Below are positions 35,542 through 43,667 of a stretch of DNA of 64,000 nt, piece by piece. Source of the DNA: an uncultured Pelagibacteraceae bacterium (GTDB lineage: Bacteria; Pseudomonadota; Alphaproteobacteria; Pelagibacterales; Pelagibacteraceae); the NCBI GenBank assembly GCA_902571095.1, contig CACGAV010000002.1:22271-86270 (forward strand), in the 5' to 3' direction. The notes below the pieces were generated by a model. That model was not told the origin of the DNA. It worked only from the letters and a program-made list of their open reading frames with translations, and ran no database searches. Each line of letters opens with the position of its first letter. Position 1 is the stretch's first letter. Position numbers and translations under genes: made by a program.

Positions 35542-36244
35542 ATATTATTTCTTTTTTTCGCGACTGATCTAAATACTTTGAGCTTAAAACTTTTCCATTT
35601 TTATCAAAATCAATTAACAATGGATTTCCTGTTGGTATCTCAAACAAATTGATACTTTTGTCAGAAATATTAAAAATTTTTTTACCCAAAGCTCTGATAG
35701 TATTTCCATGTGCGGAAAGGATAACATTTTTATTTTCTCTAAGAAAATGATCAATATTTTTTTCAAAAAATGGAACAACACGATTATATGTATCTTTTAA
35801 AGACTCAGTATTAGGTATTTTTTTTAGATTTTTATACATAATATCATTATGCGAACTGTATTTTGAATCTTGATTAAGTTTTGGAGGGGGAATATCCCAA
35901 GACCGTCTATATTTTTTAAATTGTTCTTCACCTATTTTTTGTTTTGTCTCATTTTTATTTAGTCCTGTAAGAGAACCGTAGTGTCTCTCGTTAAGTTGCC
36001 AGGCTTTAATATAATCTAAGTCTTTTCCGAGAACCTCCAAAATAATTTCAAGAGTATTTATTGCTCTTTTTAAATAAGATGTAAAACAAACATCTAAATC
36101 TATACTTAGGTTTTTTAATAGTTTTCCAGATTTTTCAGCTTCAAGTACGCCTTTTTTTGATAGGTCAACATCGACCCAACCTGTGAAACGATTTTCAGCG
36201 TTCCAAGTGCTTTGTCCATGCCTGATTGCTATGAGCTTGCCCAT
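35531..36244 (-). CDS. gpmA: 2,3-bisphosphoglycerate-dependent phosphoglycerate mutase
   Basis: GpmA interconverts 3- and 2-phosphoglycerate in glycolysis and gluconeogenesis through a phosphohistidine. The 237-residue product begins with the phosphoacceptor motif IAIRHGQSTWNAENRFTGW, has the Glu of NERHYGSLTGLNK and the second His in LSAHGNTIRALGKKI. The length is slightly below the 250 of enterobacterial enzymes. It is a single gene, divergent from cutA by 35 bp and convergent with the murU-like gene (11-bp overlap). Confidence 0.94.
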   Translation of the reverse strand: MGKLIAIRHGQSTWNAENRFTGWVDVDLSKKGVLEAEKSGKLLKNLSIDLDVCFTSYLKRAINTLEIILEVLGKDLDYIKAWQLNERHYGSLTGLNKNETKQKIGEEQFKKYRRSWDIPPPKLNQDSKYSSHNDIMYKNLKKIPNTESLKDTYNRVVPFFEKNIDHFLRENKNVILSAHGNTIRALGKKIFNISDKSINLFEIPTGNPLLIDFDKNGKVLSSKYLDQSRKKEIIFNI

Positions 36245-36279
36245 TGAATATAGTACATCTAATATAATAAATTATTTAC

Positions 36280-36594
36280 ATGAAGGGTATTAAATTCTTT
36301 TATATTACCTGCCCCAAAAAAAAAGAAGCGCATAAAATAGCTGCATTTCTTGTAAAAAAGAAACTCATAGCATGTGCAAACATAATTAATAATGTCGAAT
36401 CAATATTTTTCTGGGAAGGAAAAGCAACAAAATCAAAAGAAATTTTAGTTGTAGGAAAGACATTGAATAAAAATGTTCAAAAAATTATTAAAAATGTCAA
36501 AAAAATGCACAGCTATAAAGTTCCCTGTATAATTTTTTTTGATATAAAAAATGGAAACACAGATTTTTTAAAATGGATTATAAAATCAGTATAA
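36280..36594 (+). CDS. cutA: CutA1 family protein
   Basis: CutA1 proteins are small, very stable trimers linked to divalent metal tolerance in E. coli; the molecular role is still unclear. The 104-residue product has the family core: YITCPKKKEAHKIAAFLVKKKLIACANI, then ESIFFWEGKATKSKEILVVGKT and HSYKVPCIIFFDIKNGNTDFLKWI, with the usual P-x-I-x-x-D/P-I segment. It begins a chain of five plus-strand genes whose ends overlap, here by 22 bp with the VanZ-like gene. Confidence 0.9.
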   Translation: MKGIKFFYITCPKKKEAHKIAAFLVKKKLIACANIINNVESIFFWEGKATKSKEILVVGKTLNKNVQKIIKNVKKMHSYKVPCIIFFDIKNGNTDFLKWIIKSV

Positions 36595-36971
36595 TTCGTT
36601 ATTTGTATTATATTTCTTTTCTAGGTCTATTAATTTTATACCTTTTTCCAGGAAGTTTAATTGGATATTTTTTTTATGGAGACTTTACCCAACAACCAAA
36701 TATGATACCTAACCCGTTAGGAACGTCGATTAATCATGCTCTTGCATTTTTTTATTTCTCTATACTTGGCTTAATTGCCTTTGTTGAAACAACAAAATTT
36801 AAACAGAATTTAATTTTTATTATTGGTCTGGCAATAATACTGGAGCTATTTCATTTAATTATACCAAATAGATCCTTTCAGTTTATAGACCTTTTGTCAA
36901 ATTTACTTGGAACATTTTTAGCTATTGTTATAGTATTTTTTTATAGGAGATATAAAAATGGAAAAATTTGA
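36573..36971 (+). CDS. VanZ-like small membrane protein
   Basis: The 132-residue product has about four predicted membrane segments (about 9-30, 51-68, 73-92 and 104-124) and the VanZ-type pattern ELFHLIIPNRSFQFIDLLSNLLGT, where E, P-x-R, D and N-x-x-G correspond to the conserved positions. VanZ-fold proteins vary in function; the original gives low-level teicoplanin resistance by an unknown mechanism. Nothing suggests an antibiotic role here. It overlaps cutA by 22 bp and the DUF1476 gene by 14 bp. Confidence 0.65.
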   Translation: MDYKISIIRYLYYISFLGLLILYLFPGSLIGYFFYGDFTQQPNMIPNPLGTSINHALAFFYFSILGLIAFVETTKFKQNLIFIIGLAIILELFHLIIPNRSFQFIDLLSNLLGTFLAIVIVFFYRRYKNGKI

Positions 36972-37266
36972 CGAACGAAAAAAATCTTTTGAAAAAAAAT
37001 TTGCTCACGATGAGGAATTAAAATTTAAAGTTGCATCAAGAAGAAATAAATATTTAGGTCAGTGGGCATCTCAAAAACTTGGTTTTGATGAGGAAAAAGA
37101 GAAAGAATACATCCAGGCTGTAATAAAATCTGATTTTCAAGAAGCAGGTGATGAAGATGTTTTTAGAAAAATTAAAGAAGATTTAAAAGATTTCAATATT
37201 TCAGATAATGACATACGAGATAAAATGAAAGAATTTAATGAAAAAGCTAAAACTGATTTTATTTAG
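36958..37266 (+). CDS. DUF1476 protein, F1Fo-ATP synthase zeta-subunit-like inhibitor
   Basis: DUF1476 proteins include the zeta subunit of alphaproteobacterial F1Fo-ATP synthase, which blocks the ATP-hydrolysis direction. The 102-residue product fits in length and sequence: FDERKKSFEKKFAHDEELKFKVASRRNKYLGQWASQKLG forms the N-terminal inhibitory region and first helix, and the C-terminal half is acidic and helical. It is not next to ATP synthase genes but within the cutA-nuclease chain, overlapping the following nuclease gene by 29 bp. Function as an inhibitor is inferred from the family. Confidence 0.85.
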   Translation: MEKFDERKKSFEKKFAHDEELKFKVASRRNKYLGQWASQKLGFDEEKEKEYIQAVIKSDFQEAGDEDVFRKIKEDLKDFNISDNDIRDKMKEFNEKAKTDFI

Positions 37267-37753
37267 CGTTTTTTTATTTCTTTCCTTTTACAACTTATCT
37301 ATTTCTTTTGAACAAATAATTTCAGGAAAAGCTTCAGTATTAGATGGAGATACAATTAAAATAAACAAAAAAAAAATTAGACTTTTTGGAATTGATGCAC
37401 CAGAAAAAAACCAATTTTGTAAAAAAAGTTATTTAACTTTCCTTATTTTTAATTTTCAAAAAGATTATCCCTGCGGAAAGTATTCTACTCTTGCATTGAC
37501 CAATAAATTAAAAGGAAAAAATATTAGATGTATTTTAGAGGATAATAAGGATAAATATAATAGGAATATAGGGACTTGTTTTGTTGGTAAAAAAGATATT
37601 AATTCTTGGCTTGTAAAAAACGGTCATGCAATTGCATACAAAAGATACTCCAAAAAATACATAATTGAGGAAAAACACGCAAAAGAAAACAAATTAGGAA
37701 TTTGGCGAGGTTCTTTTATAAAACCAGAAAAATGGAGGAGAATTATGAAATAA
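37238..37753 (+). CDS. exported thermonuclease-family (SNase-like) protein
   Basis: The 171-residue product has a signal peptide (KLKLILFSVFLFLSFYNLSISF, cleavage near residue 23) and a staphylococcal-nuclease fold: SVLDGDTIKINKKKIRLFGIDAPEKNQ holds the metal Asp and the catalytic Arg and Glu, and DKYNRNIGTCFVG the second Arg. Extra cysteines (FCKKS, PCGK, IRCIL, GTCF) suggest disulfides in the periplasm. It probably degrades extracellular or periplasmic nucleic acid. It overlaps both neighbours, by 29 bp upstream and 22 bp downstream. Confidence 0.85.
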   Translation: MKKLKLILFSVFLFLSFYNLSISFEQIISGKASVLDGDTIKINKKKIRLFGIDAPEKNQFCKKSYLTFLIFNFQKDYPCGKYSTLALTNKLKGKNIRCILEDNKDKYNRNIGTCFVGKKDINSWLVKNGHAIAYKRYSKKYIIEEKHAKENKLGIWRGSFIKPEKWRRIMK

Positions 37754-38379
37754 ATTCTTGTATAAAAGAAAAAGTGATTCATTTTTCAAAATCTAAAAAT
37801 TTTTTATTAGTAATTTTTTTTCTTTTATCAGCTTGCTCTTCTGTTCCAAAAAATACAAAAAATAGCTGTGCAATCTTTGAAGATCGTTATTTGTGGTACA
37901 AGCATACTAAAAAAGTTGAACAAAAATGGGGTGTACCAGTTTATATTCAGTTAGCATTTGTTAAAAAAGAAAGTGACTTTAATTGGCTAGCAAAACCCCC
38001 ACGTCATAAATTATTTAAGGTTATCCCATATAAGCGTAAATCAAGTTCTTTTGGATATTCTCAGGCAATTAGGGGTACGTGGGAACAATATAAAAATGAA
38101 ACCGGAAATAAATTAGCCACAAGAGCAAGATTTAAAGACTCTGTTGATTTTATTGGTTGGTATGTGAATAAGACTAACAAATTATTAAAGATACCCAAAA
38201 ACGATGCATATCGGCAGTACTTAGCTTATTATAAAGGCTGGGGTGATTATAAAAATTATTCTAAGGATAAAAAGGCAATAATATATGCTAAATCTACAAA
38301 GGATATTGCCTCTACTTATAGAAAGCAGCTTACAATGTGTAGGGATAAGTTAAATAAAAAAAAATATATTATTTACTAA
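37732..38379 (+). CDS. lysozyme-like (SLT-fold) lipoprotein
   Basis: The product starts with a cytoplasmic stretch, a hydrophobic segment and a lipobox LLSACSS, so it is probably anchored to a membrane. The mature part resembles lytic transglycosylase-like lipoproteins: WGVPVYIQLAFVKKESDFNW carries the candidate catalytic Glu, followed by KSSSFGYSQAIRGTWEQYKNETG, matching the S-x-x-G-x-x-Q motif of SLT domains, and YYKGWGDYKN. The ORF track starts at a TTG (37702); I chose the ATG at 37732 (MEENYEINS), giving 215 residues and a 22-bp overlap with the nuclease gene. The overlap with the convergent RND gene is 11 bp. Confidence 0.7.
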   Translation: MEENYEINSCIKEKVIHFSKSKNFLLVIFFLLSACSSVPKNTKNSCAIFEDRYLWYKHTKKVEQKWGVPVYIQLAFVKKESDFNWLAKPPRHKLFKVIPYKRKSSSFGYSQAIRGTWEQYKNETGNKLATRARFKDSVDFIGWYVNKTNKLLKIPKNDAYRQYLAYYKGWGDYKNYSKDKKAIIYAKSTKDIASTYRKQLTMCRDKLNKKKYIIY

Positions 38380-41300
38380 GCTCTTTATCTAACTGAATAT
38401 CTACTTCGTCCACTCTTTTTGAGTTTTTACAAAGTAATAAATAAAATACTGGAGTAGTAAACAAAGTTAGAAAAGTACTAATAAGCATTCCACCAAATAT
38501 CGTACAACCTACAGCCAATCTTATTCCTTCCCCAGCTCCTGGACCAATATTACCTATTATTAGTGGTATCATTGCAATTAAGGTTGATAAACTTGTCATC
38601 ATAATTGGTCTGAATCTTCTTAAACATGATTCAACTATAGCATTTTCAATACTTTTACCTTTAAGCCTAAGTTGATTTGCCCAATCAACTATTAAAATAC
38701 TATTTTTTGTTGCTATTCCAATTAAAACAACCAAAGCAATCTGTGAAAAAATATTAATAGTACTATTGAATAACAGAATAAAAATTAGTCCACCTAATGC
38801 TGCTAAAGGAACAGTCAACATTACAACAAAAGGTTGTCGCCAGGCATTAAAAGTACCTGCCATTACAAGATATGCACTTACTAAAGCTAAAGCAAAAATT
38901 ATAATTAATTCACTTGAAGCTTCTTTAAGATCTAAAGATTTACCCTTAAAAAAAATACCAGCTGTTGGTGCTTCCTCATCAATAGTTTTTTCAATAAAGT
39001 TTAATGCCTCATTTAACGTGTATCCTCCCACTAATCGGGCCGTGAGGGTCACAGACTTAGATCTTTGATACCGAGTTAATAACTTAGGAGAACCTCTTTC
39101 TTCAAAGCTTACTACATTAGCTAACGAAATTAATTTTCCAGTAGTATCAGATCTTACAAATATTTTGCTAAGACTTTCAGTCTTTCTTCTATCTCGAAGA
39201 TCTGCTTGTAAAATAATTGGATATTCTTTTCCAGACTCATTAAGTGTAGTAACAGTTTTTCCTGAAAATAAAGTTTCTATAGATCTACCTATCGCTTGAA
39301 TTGATAGGCCAAGATCTTTTGCCTTATTTTCATCTATTACAAGCTGAACTTCAGGTTTATTTTTTGAATAATCTGAAGTTATATCTGCTAAACCTCTATT
39401 TTTCCTAAGTTTACTTATTACTGAATTCTGCCACTTATAAAGACTTTCATATGAAGGTCCAGTCATTGTAACAACAACAGGTTTTTGATAATTACTCACA
39501 CGGACTGAATTAGGTGTTAATGGAAAAGCCATTGTTCCAGGAACTGTCACAATTTTACCAATTGCTTTACGAACAATCTTTTGGGCGCTATCTTTTCTAT
39601 CTTTCCAGTTGTCTAACAAAGCAATTATTATAAAGCTATTATAAGATTGAGACGACCTTCCAAAACCAGGTACTCTCATTATTAGCTTTTGATAAGGTTC
39701 ATTATCATCTTGTAATAAAGGCAGTAATCTTTTTTCCACTTTTTCAGCTTTATCAACAGTGTATTCAAAAGATGAAGACTCATCAGTTTTGCCAAATACT
39801 AAATAAACACCTCTGTCTGGATTTCTCTCAAGTAAAGTTTTTGGTGTAATTTTGAAAAGAAAACTTGCAAAAAAAACCACGAATATCATAAACCAAATTA
39901 TGGTTTTTGGTTTTTTAATCCAATATTTCAAAGTTTCGTAATAAAATTCTCCAAATGAGTCAAACAATCTTTCAAATTTTAGGATTAATTTAGATCTTGT
40001 TTTTTTTCTATTAAGTAATTTTGATCCTAACATTGGAGCAATTGATAATGCTGTAAAAGTACTTATTACAATTGTAATCGAGAGTGTTATTGCCATTTCT
40101 CTAAACAAAGTTCCGCTTATACCTTCTATAAATAACAATGGTGCAAATGTAGCTAAAAGTATTATGCTAGTCGATAAAATTGCAAAGATGACATTTTTTG
40201 ATCCTGTTGCTGCTGCGACGAGCGGAGAATCTCCATTTTCAACTCTATGGTAAATTGACTCGGTCATTACTACGCTATCATCTGTCACGATCGCTACACT
40301 TAGGATTATAGCAAGAAGAGTAAAAACATTTACTGTAAGACCAAAAATCCATAAACCTAAACAAGCACCAATCAAACTTACCGGTAATGTCACTGCCGGA
40401 ACAATTGTTGCTCTTATATTCCCTAAAAAAAGATAAATAATAGCAACTACCAAAGCTAAAGCTAAAATTATAGATTGATAACACATTTGAATTGCCTCTT
40501 TAATGTAAGTAGCTCTATCGAAACTAACAGATAATTTAAGCCCGTCCGGAAGCGTTTTATTTACCTCTTCAATCTTATTTCTTATATTTTTTGATAGTGT
40601 TACAGTACTTTCATTTGTTCTCGCATAAATACCTATGCCAACAGTATTTTCATTTAAAGCATCTGGACTTTGTGCTTTAAATAAAGTTTTTTCTGAAACA
40701 GGACCATATTTTATTTCACCCAAATCACCTAAAGTAATAATTTTGCCCTTAATTTTTTTTATTGGTAATTTTTTAATTGAATTAATATCGGTATACGTTT
40801 TTCCTAAATCAAGTGTTAGGTCTACATTATTCGCTTCCAAAGTTCCTGCTGGCACAGCAATATTATTTTTTCTTATCGAATTTTCTACTTCTCTAATGTC
40901 TAAGTCGTTTGCACTTAATTTAACCGGATTAAGGTATGCTCTTACTGCTTTCTCATTAATTCCTCCAACAATTACTCTTCCAGTTCCAGAGACAGAACTA
41001 AAAGCGTCTACCAAATTCCTTTTTACATAATCTCCTATATCAAGAGAACTCCAACTACTGCTACTAACCGATAACCACATGCTTGTAGAAAATCCTGCTG
41101 ATGCTTTTCTTACTTCCGGTGCCTTACTATCATCAGGTAAATTATCTATAATTCTTGCAATTCTTTCACGTATATCATTTGCGGCGTCATCAATTTTTAT
41201 GCTTGTAAAAAATTCAATTTTAATAGTACTTCTGCCAATTTCAGAAAGTGTATCAATTGATTTAATGCCCTCTGCACCACCAATTGCTAATTCAATTGGC

Positions 41301-41500
41301 TCAGAAATTTCGGAAGCAATTATTGATGGACTTGCACCCGTATATTGGGTTGATATTACAACTTCAGGAGGCTGAAGATTTTTTGGTAGTTCTCTGGTGC
41401 TTAGCTCAAAAAAAGTGTAAAGACCAAAAATTACAATCAGCATAGAAAAAACAGCACTCAAAACTGGTCTTTTTATATTAAGCAAACAAAAGTTATGCAT
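38369..41500 (-). CDS. RND-family efflux pump inner membrane subunit
   Basis: The 1043-residue product has the full RND architecture: a first membrane helix (about 13-31), a large periplasmic loop, helices 2-6 (about 335-490), a seventh helix (about 535-552), a second periplasmic loop and helices 8-12 (about 870-1025). The two adjacent Asp of the proton relay are present in AIVTDDSVVMTES within helix 4. It most resembles AcrB/MexB-type hydrophobe/amphiphile pumps by layout. The substrate is unknown. It lies 1 bp downstream of the adaptor gene, in one operon with a sulfurtransferase and msrA; no TolC-type channel gene is present nearby. Confidence 0.92.
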   Translation of the reverse strand: MHNFCLLNIKRPVLSAVFSMLIVIFGLYTFFELSTRELPKNLQPPEVVISTQYTGASPSIIASEISEPIELAIGGAEGIKSIDTLSEIGRSTIKIEFFTSIKIDDAANDIRERIARIIDNLPDDSKAPEVRKASAGFSTSMWLSVSSSSWSSLDIGDYVKRNLVDAFSSVSGTGRVIVGGINEKAVRAYLNPVKLSANDLDIREVENSIRKNNIAVPAGTLEANNVDLTLDLGKTYTDINSIKKLPIKKIKGKIITLGDLGEIKYGPVSEKTLFKAQSPDALNENTVGIGIYARTNESTVTLSKNIRNKIEEVNKTLPDGLKLSVSFDRATYIKEAIQMCYQSIILALALVVAIIYLFLGNIRATIVPAVTLPVSLIGACLGLWIFGLTVNVFTLLAIILSVAIVTDDSVVMTESIYHRVENGDSPLVAAATGSKNVIFAILSTSIILLATFAPLLFIEGISGTLFREMAITLSITIVISTFTALSIAPMLGSKLLNRKKTRSKLILKFERLFDSFGEFYYETLKYWIKKPKTIIWFMIFVVFFASFLFKITPKTLLERNPDRGVYLVFGKTDESSSFEYTVDKAEKVEKRLLPLLQDDNEPYQKLIMRVPGFGRSSQSYNSFIIIALLDNWKDRKDSAQKIVRKAIGKIVTVPGTMAFPLTPNSVRVSNYQKPVVVTMTGPSYESLYKWQNSVISKLRKNRGLADITSDYSKNKPEVQLVIDENKAKDLGLSIQAIGRSIETLFSGKTVTTLNESGKEYPIILQADLRDRRKTESLSKIFVRSDTTGKLISLANVVSFEERGSPKLLTRYQRSKSVTLTARLVGGYTLNEALNFIEKTIDEEAPTAGIFFKGKSLDLKEASSELIIIFALALVSAYLVMAGTFNAWRQPFVVMLTVPLAALGGLIFILLFNSTINIFSQIALVVLIGIATKNSILIVDWANQLRLKGKSIENAIVESCLRRFRPIMMTSLSTLIAMIPLIIGNIGPGAGEGIRLAVGCTIFGGMLISTFLTLFTTPVFYLLLCKNSKRVDEVDIQLDKELSK

Positions 41501-41501
41501 A

Positions 41502-42365
41502 TTATTTTATTAATGGTTTAACCTGCATTCCATCGGCGAGCCTAGCCAAACCTTCTTTAACAATCTTGTCATTTATGATCAAACCTTCTAAAATTTCAAG
41601 GTTTCCGCCTTTTCTAATTCCTGTTTTTACCTCAATTTTTTCAATTTTGTTATTTTCAACAATTTTGTAAACAAACTTTTTATCATCTTCAAAAATTATA
41701 CTGGTATCTGCAACAGAGAGTGCTTGCTTTTCATCATAAAGAACTTCGATATCTAATAATGAACCTGGTAGTATTTCAAGATTAATATTGTCAATTTGAG
41801 CCCTAGCCAAAATACTTCGAGTTTGCGCATCAACTCTTGAGGCATGGGAGATTACCAACCCTTTATACAATTTATTTTTATATGCTAAAAATTTTGCATT
41901 GACTGAAAGATTTTTTTTTAAAATAGATGCAAAAACTTCAGGAATCTGTAAATCACAAAGTATTTTTTTTGAGTCATCAAGCGTGACTATCATTGAGTCG
42001 GTACCCAAAATCGAAGAACTTATTCCTCTAGTACCCAGGGTTCCTGAAAAGGGTGCGGAAATAGTTTTACCCTCAAGTTTTGCAATTATATCACCTTTTT
42101 TAACGGCTTTGAATTTGATAGGTTCTAAAAGTTCACTCTTTTTTACTTTAAAAGAAGTAGTTTTACTACTTAAAGCAGTACAGTAACTTTCAATTGTTTT
42201 GCTAAATTTTTTTTCACTAACAATTTCAACAATTACACCTGGAGGAGGTCTTTTGCTAAATTTTTTCTTAAAATAAAGACCAACCGCAGTTCTTGCTCCA
42301 ATCACAGTAGCAATAATTACGAAAAAAATTATTATTCCAACGGTTACTTTTTTAGACTTTTTCAT
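41502..42365 (-). CDS. RND periplasmic adaptor protein, short form without helical hairpin
   Basis: The 287-residue product has an N-terminal membrane anchor (about 9-28) and the adaptor core: first lipoyl half, KAVKKGDIIAKLEGKTISAPFSGTLGTRGIS as the joint of the two lipoyl halves, then a beta-barrel region (about 130-200) and a membrane-proximal domain ending GLARLADGMQVKPLIK. In usual adaptors 80 or more residues of coiled-coil hairpin separate the AKLE and the APFSG segments; here they are adjacent. That explains the short length and may alter contact with an outer membrane channel. It overlaps the sulfurtransferase gene by 4 bp. Confidence 0.85.
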   Translation of the reverse strand: MKKSKKVTVGIIIFFVIIATVIGARTAVGLYFKKKFSKRPPPGVIVEIVSEKKFSKTIESYCTALSSKTTSFKVKKSELLEPIKFKAVKKGDIIAKLEGKTISAPFSGTLGTRGISSSILGTDSMIVTLDDSKKILCDLQIPEVFASILKKNLSVNAKFLAYKNKLYKGLVISHASRVDAQTRSILARAQIDNINLEILPGSLLDIEVLYDEKQALSVADTSIIFEDDKKFVYKIVENNKIEKIEVKTGIRKGGNLEILEGLIINDKIVKEGLARLADGMQVKPLIK

Positions 42366-43171
42366 TTTTTTCCATATTCTGACCAGGATCCATCATAAAT
42401 CACAGCATTTTTACCACTTATTATAGAATATGCTAGACCTAAAACACATGCAGTCATTCCAGAACCACACGTAAAGACAATGGGTTTAGAAATATCAATG
42501 TCATTTTTGTTAAAAATATTAATTAATTCTGGCTTAGTTTTAAATGTATTAGTCCCTCTATCAATGCATTCTTGAAAAGGAATATTTTTTGAACCAACTA
42601 TACACCCTTTTTTAAGCCCAGGTCTGGGTTCTTCAATTTTTCCAGCAAATCTTTCTCGGCTTCTAGCATCAACTGTTTGAAATAATGAATTTTTAATATT
42701 CTCATCAATTTGCTTTTTATTTTTAATCCATTCTGATTTTTCATTAACTTTATACTTTTTTATAGTTTCATATCTTACAATATCACTATTAACTAAACGT
42801 TTCTCTCTTAGCCACTTTTTAAGACCCCCATCTAATACTGAAACTTTTACATGACCAAAGTATTTAAGAGCGAACCAAAGTCTACATGAACTATAAAGAT
42901 CGCTATTATCATAGATAATAATATGATCATCATTTAAAATTCCAAAAGACCAGAGCATATTTTTCCAATACTCTGCATTTGTCATCATATGTGGGAATGG
43001 CGAGTCTCTGTCAGAGTGTTCATTTACATCCCAAAAAATCGCTCCTTCAATATGCTTTTCTTTGTACTCATTTTTTGCATTTCTATCAGTTGATGGCATG
43101 TGCCAGGATGCATCAAATATTTTCACAGAATTTAGATTTTTTTCAAGCCATTCTGTTGAAACTAAATTCAT
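42362..43171 (-). CDS. sseA: 3-mercaptopyruvate sulfurtransferase-like rhodanese
   Basis: The 269-residue product has two rhodanese domains: an inactive N-terminal one (about 1-135, DASWHMPSTDRNAKNEYKEKHIEGAIFWDV) and a catalytic one with active-site loop FTCGSGMTACVLGLAY. CGSGMTA is close to the CGSGVTA of 3-mercaptopyruvate sulfurtransferases rather than the CRxGxT of thiosulfate enzymes. The reaction would yield a persulfide on the Cys. It overlaps msrA and the RND adaptor gene by 4 bp each, so the four genes are probably one translationally coupled unit. Confidence 0.88.
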   Translation of the reverse strand: MNLVSTEWLEKNLNSVKIFDASWHMPSTDRNAKNEYKEKHIEGAIFWDVNEHSDRDSPFPHMMTNAEYWKNMLWSFGILNDDHIIIYDNSDLYSSCRLWFALKYFGHVKVSVLDGGLKKWLREKRLVNSDIVRYETIKKYKVNEKSEWIKNKKQIDENIKNSLFQTVDARSRERFAGKIEEPRPGLKKGCIVGSKNIPFQECIDRGTNTFKTKPELINIFNKNDIDISKPIVFTCGSGMTACVLGLAYSIISGKNAVIYDGSWSEYGKK

Positions 43172-43620
43172 AATATACCTTTTCTTTTTAAGTAATACTG
43201 ATGATATTCTTCAGCAGGTTGATAAAGTTTTTCTTCTGAAATATTAGTTACTATTTTACCATTTAATTTTTTGTTGAATTCCTCTTTTATTTTTTCTGCG
43301 ATTTTTTTTTGATTTTCGTCTTTATAAAATATTTCTGATCTATATTGTGTCCCTATATCTGGCCCCTGCCTATTTAATTGGGTCGGGTCATGAATTTTAA
43401 AAAAAAATCTTACTAACTGTTCATATGAAATTTCGTTTTCATCAAACTCAACTTTTATAGTTTCTGCGTGGTTTGTTGAACCTGAACAAACTTTTTCATA
43501 GGTTGTATTTGGGTCATTACCACCGCAATAACCGACCTCAGCCTTTTTTACACCTTTAATTTTTTCAAATTCTAATTGTGGGCTCCAGAAACATCCAAGA
43601 GAAAAATAAGCAGTTTTCAT
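43168..43620 (-). CDS. msrA: peptide methionine sulfoxide reductase MsrA
   Basis: MsrA reduces methionine-S-sulfoxide in oxidised proteins. The 150-residue product has the catalytic Cys in SLGCFWSPQLEF (residue 10), the supporting Glu in TNHAETIKVEF and the family segment HDPTQLNRQGPDIGTQYRSEIFY. The loop reads GCFWSPQ rather than the usual GCFWGxE, as in a subtype of the family. There is no C-terminal resolving Cys; candidates are Cys32 (GYCGG) and Cys45 (KVCSG). It heads the operon with the sulfurtransferase and the RND pump, and its start is divergent from the EamA transporter gene. Confidence 0.92.
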   Translation of the reverse strand: MKTAYFSLGCFWSPQLEFEKIKGVKKAEVGYCGGNDPNTTYEKVCSGSTNHAETIKVEFDENEISYEQLVRFFFKIHDPTQLNRQGPDIGTQYRSEIFYKDENQKKIAEKIKEEFNKKLNGKIVTNISEEKLYQPAEEYHQYYLKRKGIL

Positions 43621-43667
43621 TGTTTTAAAATTCTAATATGTTATTTCAATTAATTAAAGGTGGTAAA

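Noticed and set aside
40635-41030. 131-aa plus-strand ORF opposite the RND pump, and similar antisense ORFs (9686-10102, 16610-17053, 45821-46120, 1945-2250)
   Set aside because: Each lies wholly within a strongly supported gene on the other strand and shows no family motif; they are shadow frames.
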